Source: an uncultured Erythrobacter sp.
Lineage (GTDB): Bacteria; Pseudomonadota; Alphaproteobacteria; Sphingomonadales; Sphingomonadaceae
Direction: 5' to 3'
NCBI GenBank assembly: GCA_947488085.1
Contig: CANKYI010000001.1
Coordinates: forward strand, 620,001-684,000
DNA length: 64,000 bases
A program made the position numbers and the translations under genes. Under the pieces are notes generated by a model. It ran no database searches and was not told where the DNA came from. It was given only the letters and a program-made list of their open reading frames with translations. The first letter of the stretch is position 1. Each line of letters begins with the position of its first letter. Positions 57,364 to 64,000 of the stretch are shown piece after piece.

Positions 57364-58243
57364 CGTAGTCACGAACTCTAACTGCCCCAGCTTTTTCAAA
57401 TCTCGCAGGCCAAGTTAGGTCGTTACGTTCGAAGCAGCTATTCAAAATGAAGAGCTTTCGACCTTGTCTCAACGCTTCTCGAGCTTGTACCAATGTTCCC
57501 GATGTGTTTCCAGCCTCAATTATGATTGTTGCTTCAGAAATTGCGGACATCGTTTTATTGCGTTCTGGGAAAAACCAACGGTTTAGACGTACATTGGGCT
57601 GGGCGTCGTATCGTTCTACTGGGACCTGACTCATCAGCAGATGATTGTTCGCAATCAGGGACTGCAGGTCTCTATTGGTGGCCGGGTATGCATGATGGAT
57701 TGGTGTACCTAATACAGCTATTGTCTGCCCACCTTCTTCAATCGCGGCGGTGTGAGCGGCTGTATCTACCCCTTGTGCAAGACCCGAAACGATTGCGAAG
57801 TTGTCGTCCAAAAGACTTCTTACCAACTTACGCGTTCGAGCAATTCCCTCGTCGCTTGGTTTACGTGTGCCTACTACCGCAATGCTTCTAGCAGCGATTA
57901 GGTCCAAGTTTCCTTGGTAATAGAAGAGCTCAGCTGGATATTGAGCATCTCGAAGTTTTTCGGGGTAACCCATCTCACCAAAAACTTTTACATCAAACCA
58001 TGTGTCGAGAGTTTCGCGCAATCGACTGATGACACGGTTTCCCACTTCCATCGCCTGTTCGTGAGGCACGTGATCCGATGGGCGGCTCCCAGGTGCGGAA
58101 GCGAGACGATCTGCTATTCTTTTAAATGTAGCACCGGTTTTGAGCCAAAGGCTTTCATAGGCTCCCACTTCCATGGTCGCATTTATGGCGCACGGTACAA
58201 CGTCTGTTCCGCTTGTAGTGCTGACAAAGCTGCTTTGCGTCAT
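57335..58243 (-). CDS. DprA-family SLOG protein
   Basis: 302 aa from ATG 58243 (GAGAG close upstream); longer frame rejected. The Rossmann SLOG fold is plain: SIAVVGTRKPSDEGI (120-134), IVSGLAQGVDTAAHTAAIEE (151-170), TIAVLGTPIHHAYPATN, NRWFFPERNKTMSAISEATI and the DprA hallmark IEAGNTSGTLVQAREALRQG (242-261). Housekeeping DprA is longer and has N- and C-terminal helical domains; here the 100 residues before the fold are unusual and no winged helix follows. It could bind ssDNA, as DprA does, or a nucleotide, as other SLOG proteins do. First gene of the pair; the promoter contains a LexA box. Confidence 0.88.
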   Translation of the reverse strand: MTQSSFVSTTSGTDVVPCAINATMEVGAYESLWLKTGATFKRIADRLASAPGSRPSDHVPHEQAMEVGNRVISRLRETLDTWFDVKVFGEMGYPEKLRDAQYPAELFYYQGNLDLIAARSIAVVGTRKPSDEGIARTRKLVRSLLDDNFAIVSGLAQGVDTAAHTAAIEEGGQTIAVLGTPIHHAYPATNRDLQSLIANNHLLMSQVPVERYDAQPNVRLNRWFFPERNKTMSAISEATIIIEAGNTSGTLVQAREALRQGRKLFILNSCFERNDLTWPARFEKAGAVRVRDYDDIRRELIQ

Positions 58244-58310
58244 GATTCTCTCGACTGGAAAGAACGACTTATGCCGAATTCTCCGAACTAATTTTCTATA
58301 CTGCTCGCGA

Positions 58311-58339
58311 CTATAACAGGAACATAAAAAGAACAAAAG
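58311..58339 (-). promoter_or_regulatory. Promoter of the SLOG/phosphoribosyltransferase pair
   Basis: On the - strand: TTTTGT (58339-58334), 17 bases, TATAGT (58316-58311), with TGT just before the -10, so an extended -10 element. About 70 bases upstream of the start codon at 58243. The LexA box lies in the spacer, the usual place for tight repression. Confidence 0.65.
58321..58335. promoter_or_regulatory. LexA (SOS) box in the promoter of the SLOG pair
   Basis: GAACATAAAAAGAAC: two GAAC exactly seven bases apart, a perfect alphaproteobacterial LexA site (GTTC-N7-GTTC on the other strand). It covers the spacer between the -35 and -10 of the promoter at 58311-58339. Confidence 0.85.
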
Positions 58340-58462
58340 AAGAAAATTGGGGAAATGACGGTGATATCCTGTGTGCAAAGCGGGCGAAAAGGTTGTCGTC
58401 AAGTCGAAGTAAAAAAATTTTCCTACTCTTTCGAGGTGTCATAAATGGTCCAGCTCCGCGTT

Positions 58463-58568
58463 TTTGCAACGTCTCAAGCGCCTGCATTCGCATCCGCTCA
58501 CTTGGCTTTCCTCGCGCCTGACGGCGTTGCGGGCGGCCGGTCGGCCTTGCAGTCGCTCCGCACTCGAT
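58463..58568 (-). repeat. Dispersed hairpin repeat, copy E
   Basis: Read on the - strand: GCAAGGCCGACCGGCCGCCC, AACGCCgtcaGGCGcGAGGAAA, CCAAGTGAGCGGATGCGAAT and GGCGCTTGAG. It joins features of copies A/D (GCGCC hairpin) and B/C (CCAAGTGAGCGG block), which shows that all five copies are one family. Confidence 0.8.
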
Positions 58569-58683
58569 CTCAGAACTACCCAATCCCAACACCCCACACT
58601 TGCATCATCCCCCACCGCGCCTAAACTGCTCTCACCCGGCGCATGCAAACCCAAACCCGCGCCGTTTTAGGGGGACTTCATCA

Positions 58684-58974
58684 ATGCGCTTTTCGTTTAA
58701 ACCTGCCGCTCTTACCGCGCTTATCACTGGCGCGGTTGCGCTGACCGCTTGCGGGGACATGGTCGATAAGGAGCAGATGTATGAGCAGTTCTCCTCAACC
58801 TGCCAAAGCTCCTTCACCGCAGAAGGCGGACCCGCTGAAATGGCTGAGCCGTTCTGCACATGCTCGACCGAAAAGGCGCGCGAGGCTGACCTTGGCCCGA
58901 TGGATATGCTCGACGAGGAAAAAATGACCGCGCTCGCCGAAGAATGCGCGAACGAGCTTATCTCTGAAATGTAA
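58684..58974 (+). CDS. Small lipoprotein, Cys-rich
   Basis: 96 aa. Lipoprotein signal with lipobox LTAC, Cys23. The mature part is acidic, with four Cys (SSTCQSSF, PFCTCSTEKA, EECANEL) and a Met/Glu-rich DMLDEEKMTALAEE. Possibly two disulfides in a helical hairpin. Family not recognised. The longer frame upstream (58600) is Pro-rich and starts in the repeat area; rejected. Confidence 0.75.
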   Translation: MRFSFKPAALTALITGAVALTACGDMVDKEQMYEQFSSTCQSSFTAEGGPAEMAEPFCTCSTEKAREADLGPMDMLDEEKMTALAEECANELISEM

Positions 58975-59115
58975 TCATCGCAGGGCACCGGTTGTTCGAC
59001 CGGCGCCCGCTTTGAGTTGAATTGGCGCTCTGTCCGTATTGCGCGGATAGACGCCATTTTCCTACTCGGATGTTCCTGTGTAGCTGGTTTGACTCCCATC
59101 ATCTGGAGTCCCCCT

Positions 59116-60450
59116 ATGCACTCGCAATCATCCAAGCCCTTTATCCCTGCCGCTCAAGCTTTGCCCGCGATCATCGAGGCACTGCCACCTGACGCGGATC
59201 ACGCGGCCCAGTTTCAATTCACGCGCGCGCGCCAGATCGAATTCCTGCGACTGTTGGCGGATTGCGGAGAGGTGAGGGCGGCTGCGCGGTCCAGCGCGGT
59301 CTCACATCAAACGGTCTATCGGTTGCGCCGATCCTGCTCGACATTCCGGCGCGCGGTGGATGCTGCGCTGTTGGTGGCGCGCGAATTGGCGGAGGATTTG
59401 CTGGCGACCCGCGCGATGAACGGGGTTGAGGAGGAGGTCTATTATCACGGGGAGGTCGTGGCGAAGCGGCGGCGGTTTGATAGCCGCCTGTTGCTGGCTC
59501 ATCTCGCGCGGCTCGACCGAAAGGCTGAGGATGATGATGTGGCCGGGCTGGCGGCGAATTTCGATGCTCTGTTGGAGGCGCTGGGGAGCGAGGATGAAGG
59601 CGCGGCAGAGGCGTTGGTGAATGCCAGTATCGGGCGCGGGGCTGGCAGGACGGGCAGCGATAATCCTACTGGAGCGTGTAACATGCGGTCCATGTCTGCG
59701 GAGGATGAGTGGGAAGACGATGATGAGGATGATGCGCCGGGCGGCTCGTTCCAGGCGCGTCTGGATGCGATGGATGAGGCGCGGCCTGATGATGCGCCAC
59801 CGCTGAGCAGCCTGGCTCACACGGTGGATGAGATTGGGGAGATAGAGGAGCGTCAGATGGCCGCGTTTGAGGCGGGGGAAGAGCGCTGGTGGGAGGTCAA
59901 ATCCAACCCTTGCGCCGGATCAACGCACGATATCCAGGCGAACGCGCGCGTGGCCTCTGCTGATCATGCCGATCCGCTCTGCTGCGCCGCGCGACAGGTC
60001 GATCTCTCGCCCACGGATGAAGGGGCCGCGGTCGTTGATGCGAACGGTGACGGTGCGTCCATTGCGGGGGTTGGTGACGCGCACCAGAGTGCCGAAGGGC
60101 AGCGTCTTATGCGCGGCGGTCATGGCGTTCATGTTGAAGCGTTCACCATTGGCAGTCAGGCGGCCATGGAAGCGGCGGCCGTAATAGGAGGCCATGCCGG
60201 TGCCCATGCTGCGGATGACACTGCCTGCGGCGGGTTCGGGCGGTGGAACCTCAATGGGGGGCTCGAATGTGTCGAGATCAACGGCGTCGGCGGGGAGCAC
60301 TGGGTCGATTGTGTCGTAATCGGGGCCGATCGGCTCGATGACGCCTTCGAACTGAGCGGCAAAGGGGATGTTGGCTACAGGCTCACTGACGGATTGGGTG
60401 TCGACAGTTTGAGTGGCGCTGGCCTGAGTGGCGCCGGTTTGGGCCGATGA
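59116..60450 (+). CDS. Terminase-small-subunit-like HTH protein, reading into antisense of rlpA
   Basis: 444 aa from ATG 59116. Residues about 37-75 form a helix-turn-helix ([20 protein letters not shown]), then [56 protein letters not shown]: the same HTH, helix, beta-hairpin, L-hxxL order as the protein at 49-741, so they are paralogues. Residues 140-265 are acidic ([11 protein letters not shown]). From about residue 269 the frame is simply the opposite strand of rlpA (59920-60450), so that half is probably not functional and the original stop may have been lost. DNA binding is inferred. Confidence 0.6.
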   Translation: MHSQSSKPFIPAAQALPAIIEALPPDADHAAQFQFTRARQIEFLRLLADCGEVRAAARSSAVSHQTVYRLRRSCSTFRRAVDAALLVARELAEDLLATRAMNGVEEEVYYHGEVVAKRRRFDSRLLLAHLARLDRKAEDDDVAGLAANFDALLEALGSEDEGAAEALVNASIGRGAGRTGSDNPTGACNMRSMSAEDEWEDDDEDDAPGGSFQARLDAMDEARPDDAPPLSSLAHTVDEIGEIEERQMAAFEAGEERWWEVKSNPCAGSTHDIQANARVASADHADPLCCAARQVDLSPTDEGAAVVDANGDGASIAGVGDAHQSAEGQRLMRGGHGVHVEAFTIGSQAAMEAAAVIGGHAGAHAADDTACGGFGRWNLNGGLECVEINGVGGEHWVDCVVIGADRLDDAFELSGKGDVGYRLTDGLGVDSLSGAGLSGAGLGR

Positions 60451-60561
60451 CGCACCAAGCGGGATAGCCACACAGCACGCGATCAGCGCAGCCCAGGTGG
60501 CGACACGATTGTGGTGCCAGCGAATCGCGCAGGCACGCGCAAGGTCAGCGATCTCTCCCAT
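59920..60561 (-). CDS. rlpA: RlpA-like septal lytic transglycosylase
   Basis: 213 aa from ATG 60561; a TTG at 60615 is possible. One hydrophobic segment near the start ([20 protein letters not shown]), a 70-residue acidic/Pro linker, then the double-psi beta-barrel (about 115-213): [40 protein letters not shown] and [20 protein letters not shown]. The catalytic Asp of INDRGPF and Glu/His region are present. No SPOR domain. Acts on peptidoglycan at the septum. Fully overlapped on the other strand by the end of the HTH frame. Confidence 0.85.
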   Translation of the reverse strand: MGEIADLARACAIRWHHNRVATWAALIACCVAIPLGASSAQTGATQASATQTVDTQSVSEPVANIPFAAQFEGVIEPIGPDYDTIDPVLPADAVDLDTFEPPIEVPPPEPAAGSVIRSMGTGMASYYGRRFHGRLTANGERFNMNAMTAAHKTLPFGTLVRVTNPRNGRTVTVRINDRGPFIRGREIDLSRGAAERIGMISRGHARVRLDIVR

Positions 60562-61630
60562 CAGGCCGCCGTCATACAGGTCAGGGGTTACAGCGAGCAA
60601 ACCGAGGCACTCCAAACGACGCGGATGACGCGCGCTTGGTCGCGAAATGAGGCTGAGTTGCGGTGAGTTGAGGTTTGCTAACCCGATTGGCGTGGGTGTG
60701 GGTGATGCGGGATCGATGGGCGAGGTGCGATGGTGTGTGCTGTCGCGAAACCGGGCTCAAAACAGCAAATGGGGCCGGCATTGCTGCCGACCCCACTCTT
60801 ACCAGCGCGTGGTCGCTTGGGTCATTGCATGTCAGTCCGGCAAGCCTTCCCTTCATGCAGTTTCCAAACAAGCGCGCTTGGCACTCGGTGTCTGTGCCGC
60901 GTCCAGTGATGCTTTCCAGTTCATGCATCCCAGCTTGCGCCGAATTGCGTTCCCTCTCTTGCACCGCCTTGCTTCGCGGTTGGTCACCGGCGCTCGCACC
61001 GGCATCCGACCTTGCTTCGTAACCGCTTCCCTCTGTTCGCGTCGAAACGCTCCCTTTGGTACGTGGCCCCTTGTCAAAGCCGAGACCGCAATTCTGGTGA
61101 TTGGTAAGTCAGACACTGTCGTTCCAGACTCGAAAGTCCTTCCCAACAACTATCACCAGCCAGTATTGTGGCCTTCAAACGAAAACGCTCTTCGCTCTTT
61201 CCTCAAACAATCGAACTCGCATCAAACTTTGGTCTTTCAACCTCAGCCTCTTGCATGTCCTCTCTCAGACAGTGCGTGGACAAACGTTTCCGCTATCTAC
61301 TTCACTTAAACACTTTGATTTTCAGTGCCTTGCAGCACCTTCTTTCAAAGCCTTCTTGTTCCGAAGACAGATTGAAAGTGGGCCGGAATTGGCATTTGGA
61401 CAAGGCCTGCAAGAGCGACTTATCCACTTTTGGACGTATCGCTTGTGGAGGGCAGTGGACAACTCAACCGCTCGTCGCTTTGCGCGAGAATCGGCAGAAG
61501 CCGTAAGTGCGTCAAGGGGTTTGGCGAGGTTCAAACCTAAAGGAGAATGTTCAAATATTACGCTTTTGTGAAACGCTGAAACAGCCCTCTTTGGCGACTC
61601 GGAGAATCGCCTGTTTAACCCCGCGCGAAT
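60562..61630. other. About 1 kb with no clear gene
   Basis: The reading frames here do not look like proteins and have no good starts. On the - strand a hairpin (60762-60785) with a T-rich 3' side looks like a terminator. 61150-61600 is richer in A+T and has scattered TGGACAA strings. It may hold a non-coding RNA read on the - strand, or decayed mobile DNA. I could not match it to tmRNA, RNase P, SRP or 6S RNA landmarks. Confidence 0.4.
60762..60785 (-). terminator. Possible terminator on the - strand
   Basis: TGGGG and CGGC pair with GCCG and CCCCA (approximately 60762-60796 with flanks); read on the - strand the stem is followed by TTTGCTGTTTT. It implies a transcript coming from higher coordinates, where no protein gene is visible. 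Confidence 0.45.
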
Positions 61631-62860
61631 CTATCCCTGATCGCGCGTTCCATCTCTTTGGGCGAGTAGCCGTAAGCGAAGCGCGTTGAGCTTGATAAAG
61701 CCTGCTGCGTCCTCTTGATCATAGGCACCGGCATCGTCTTCAAAGGTCACATGGGCCTCTGAGTAAAGCGAATGGGGTGACTTGCGACCGACGACACTGG
61801 CAAGGCCTTTATAGAGCTTGAGCCGCACCGTACCTGACACGCGCTCTTGGCTCAGATCGATGGCGGCTTGCAGCATCTCACGCTCAGGCGCGAACCAAAA
61901 GCCATTGTAGATGAGTTCGGCATATCTCGGCATCAGCTCGTCTTTAAGATGCGCTGCGCCGCGATCCAGAGTGATCTGCTCGATCCCGCGATGCGCCACG
62001 GCGTAGATCTCGCCTCCTGGCGTTTCGTACATGCCGCGACTCTTCATCCCGACAAAGCGGTTCTCGACGAGGTCCAAGCGGCCAATGCCGTGGCTGCGAC
62101 CAAGGTCGTTAAGCGCTGTAAGCAGAGTGGCAGGCGACATTGCGGTGCCATTGAGCGAAACCCCATCGCCGTGTTCAAAGCCGATCTCGATATACTCAGG
62201 TGTATCTGGCGCGTCCTCTGGATGGTTGGTGCGCGAATAGACATGGGGCGGGGTCTCCTCCCACGGATCCTCCAGCACTTTGCCCTCTGATGAGGTGTGC
62301 AGAAGGTTGGCGTCGGTGGAGAAGGGCGCTTCGCCGCGCTTGTCGAGTGGCACCGCGATCTGATGCGCTTCTGCCCATGCGATAAGGGCAGTGCGCGAGG
62401 TCAACTCCCACTCGCGCCATGGGGCGATGACTTCGATCGCCGGGTCAAGGGCATAGGCGGACAGCTCGAAGCGAACCTGGTCGTTGCCTTTGCCGGTTGC
62501 TCCGTGTGCGATGTAATCAGCGCCGGTCTCATGCGCGATCTCGACAAGGCGTTTGGAGATAAGAGGTCTAGCGATGGACGTGCCGAGCAGGTAGTCGCCT
62601 TCATAGCGGGCATTGGCGCGCATCATGGGGAAGACAAAGTCGCGCACGAACTCCTCGCGCAGATCCTCGATAAAGATGTGCTCGTCCGGAATGCCCATTG
62701 CGCGGGCTTTGTCGCGGGCAGGCTCAATCTCTTCACCTTGGCCAAGGTCAGCGGTGAAGGTGACCACATCAAGGCCGCGTTCGGTGCTCAGCCATTTGGC
62801 GATGACGGATGTGTCGAGACCGCCGGAATAGGCAAGGACGACCTTTTTGGGTTGGGACAT
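61631..62860 (-). CDS. argG: Argininosuccinate synthase
   Basis: 409 aa from ATG 62860 with AGGAG eight bases upstream; the longer frame is rejected. Citrulline + aspartate + ATP to argininosuccinate, the next-to-last step of arginine synthesis. [18 protein letters not shown] (PP-loop), [28 protein letters not shown] and [19 protein letters not shown] are conserved. Full length. No other arg gene in the window. Divergent from the acyltransferase gene. Confidence 0.97.
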   Translation of the reverse strand: MSQPKKVVLAYSGGLDTSVIAKWLSTERGLDVVTFTADLGQGEEIEPARDKARAMGIPDEHIFIEDLREEFVRDFVFPMMRANARYEGDYLLGTSIARPLISKRLVEIAHETGADYIAHGATGKGNDQVRFELSAYALDPAIEVIAPWREWELTSRTALIAWAEAHQIAVPLDKRGEAPFSTDANLLHTSSEGKVLEDPWEETPPHVYSRTNHPEDAPDTPEYIEIGFEHGDGVSLNGTAMSPATLLTALNDLGRSHGIGRLDLVENRFVGMKSRGMYETPGGEIYAVAHRGIEQITLDRGAAHLKDELMPRYAELIYNGFWFAPEREMLQAAIDLSQERVSGTVRLKLYKGLASVVGRKSPHSLYSEAHVTFEDDAGAYDQEDAAGFIKLNALRLRLLAQRDGTRDQG

Positions 62861-63029
62861 GGGGAAGCTCCTGAATTCGAAGCGTCCCATGCCGACAAAA
62901 GCACCCAGAGGAAAGAGGGAAAGGGAATTGATCAGCATTTGGGTTTTGGACAGGATTTGGCGGTAAGGCCTTGCGCAGGGACGCCCAACTGCCGATGTTT
63001 CAAGGCGTTAGAGGGCCGGAGGGATCGAT

Positions 63030-64000
63030 ATGTGGAGCAAAGCGCGCGAATTGGCGCAGATGGCACCGCCCGAGCGCAATCGCTGGGTGGACTTCCTGCG
63101 GGCGGCGTCGATCATGGCGGTGGTGTTCGGCCACTGGTTGATGGCCGGGCTGTATGTCGATGATACAGGTGCACTGCAACGCGGCGACCTCCTCTCTGTG
63201 GCCGACTGGACGCATTGGCTGACCTGGGGATTTCAGGTGATGCCGATCTTCTTCCTAGTTGGCGGGTTTTCAAACGGAATGAGCTGGGACGCGACCCTGC
63301 GTAAGGCTGAGACCGGACAGGTGGGAGTGTACCGCGATTGGCTAGCGAGCCGTGTGCAGCGCCTCATCGCGCCTACATTCCCGGTATTGCTGTTATGGGC
63401 AGGGCTCGCGGTGGTGATGACGCAGGTCGGGCTTGATCGGCAACAGATCAGCGATGCGACAGAGGCTGCGCTCATCCCCGTGTGGTTTCTTGCGGTCTAC
63501 CTGATCGTGACGGCCTGCACGCCGCTGACCCGCAAAGCGTGGCACCGCTTTGGCTGGCTTAGCTTTGCTATTTACATCCCGCTGGCAATGGTGACGGACT
63601 GGCTCACATTCTCGGCAGGCGTCGAATATCTCAATTTCACTAACTTCCTTTGGGTTTTCCTAGCGATCCATCAGCTTGGCTTCGCGTGGAAAGATGGACG
63701 TTTTGAGAACCAATGGTTTGCGATTGCATGGTTAGTGGTGGGGCTGGCCATCCTGATCTCGATCACCGTCTATGGCTTCTACCCGGTCTCGATGGTGTCT
63801 GCGCCCGGCGGCTTTTCTAATTCGCTCCCGCCGACATTGGCCCTGTTCGCACTGGGCGTGGCACAAGTAGGATTGGCGTTGGCATTGGAGCCGTTGGGTC
63901 GAAAGATGCTCGACAATCTCAACATCTGGACCGCTACGGTGCTGATGAATGGCATGATCATGACCGTCTACTTGTGGCACCTGACAGCGTTCGTGCTCGT
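63030..64000 (+). CDS. Acyltransferase 3 family membrane protein (3' end missing)
   Basis: Open from ATG 63030 (GGAGGG six bases upstream) to the window end, 323 codons seen. NRWVDFLRAASIMAVVFGHW carries the conserved family His, then GFQVMPIFFLVGGFSNGMSW, RVQRLIAPTFPVLLLW and many more hydrophobic segments, with VYLWHLTAFV at the edge. Acyl_transf_3 proteins move acetyl or other acyl groups onto exported sugars or lipids in the inner membrane. The substrate is unknown. Cut by the window border. Confidence 0.88.
   Translation, partial: MWSKARELAQMAPPERNRWVDFLRAASIMAVVFGHWLMAGLYVDDTGALQRGDLLSVADWTHWLTWGFQVMPIFFLVGGFSNGMSWDATLRKAETGQVGVYRDWLASRVQRLIAPTFPVLLLWAGLAVVMTQVGLDRQQISDATEAALIPVWFLAVYLIVTACTPLTRKAWHRFGWLSFAIYIPLAMVTDWLTFSAGVEYLNFTNFLWVFLAIHQLGFAWKDGRFENQWFAIAWLVVGLAILISITVYGFYPVSMVSAPGGFSNSLPPTLALFALGVAQVGLALALEPLGRKMLDNLNIWTATVLMNGMIMTVYLWHLTAFVL

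Larger units (their letters stand above)
58244..58683. other. Regulatory and repeat region between the SLOG gene and the lipoprotein gene
   Basis: 440 bases between divergent genes. Holds the promoter (58311-58339) and LexA box (58321-58335) of the SLOG/phosphoribosyltransferase pair, then repeat copy E (58463-58568). No gene seen. Confidence 0.6.

Noticed and set aside
60647..61309. 220-codon frame on the + strand
   Set aside because: No binding site, Cys/Ser/Arg-rich noise composition and no domain.
61420..61465. TTATCCACT and TGGACAA strings, like DnaA boxes
   Set aside because: Only one near-consensus box, no cluster and no origin-linked genes nearby; not enough for an origin of replication.

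Overview
The window looks like a piece of an alphaproteobacterial chromosome of the order Sphingomonadales, most likely the Erythrobacter group. This rests on the str/S10/spc/alpha ribosomal gene order, the style of the ribosomal proteins, an mdh...sucD-sucA-sucB-lpd TCA cluster, and two perfect GAAC-N7-GAAC sites, the alphaproteobacterial form of the LexA box. I ran no database search; product names come from recognised motifs.

Layout: 1-3.7 kb is accessory DNA. It holds a terminase-small-subunit-like DNA-binding protein, four copies of a hairpin-rich dispersed repeat, a tiny ORF and an A+T-rich OLD-type ATPase/nuclease. 4-25.4 kb is one long ribosomal block on the + strand: rpsL-rpsG-fusA-tuf, the S10 operon, the spc operon (cut by a terminator and a secreted-protein gene), secY-adk, then rpsM-rpsK-rpoA-rplQ. 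Stem-loops sit in most of the larger gaps and are good candidates for attenuators or ribosomal-protein feedback sites. 25.5-33.5 kb holds two serine hydrolases, two paralogous secreted Arg-rich proteins, a TRIC-type channel, a PepSY membrane protein, an amidase and a degenerate SEDS-like membrane protein.

33.5-43.2 kb is a TCA block on the - strand: mdh, four small envelope or secreted proteins, sucD, sucA, sucB, lpd. sucC is not in it. 43.4-50.3 kb holds a dual GGDEF/EAL protein, a conserved hypothetical, a SleB-type cell wall hydrolase and a three-gene FecCD/BtuCDF-type ABC importer. 50.6-58.7 kb is the most interesting part: a sulfotransferase-like protein, a stand-alone TIR-domain protein, uvrA with its own LexA box, and, convergent to uvrA, an A+T-rich pair made of a DprA-family SLOG protein and a phosphoribosyltransferase. 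The promoter of that pair carries a second perfect LexA box between its -35 and -10. 58.4-64 kb has a fifth repeat copy, a small lipoprotein, a second terminase-small-subunit-like gene that reads antisense through rlpA, about 1 kb with no clear gene, argG, and the start of an acyltransferase cut by the window end.

The best candidate for an undescribed system is the DNA-damage-inducible DprA/phosphoribosyltransferase pair, with the TIR protein on the other side of uvrA. A second theme is a repeat family that twice lies between an A+T-rich cargo gene and a terminase-small-subunit-like paralogue.
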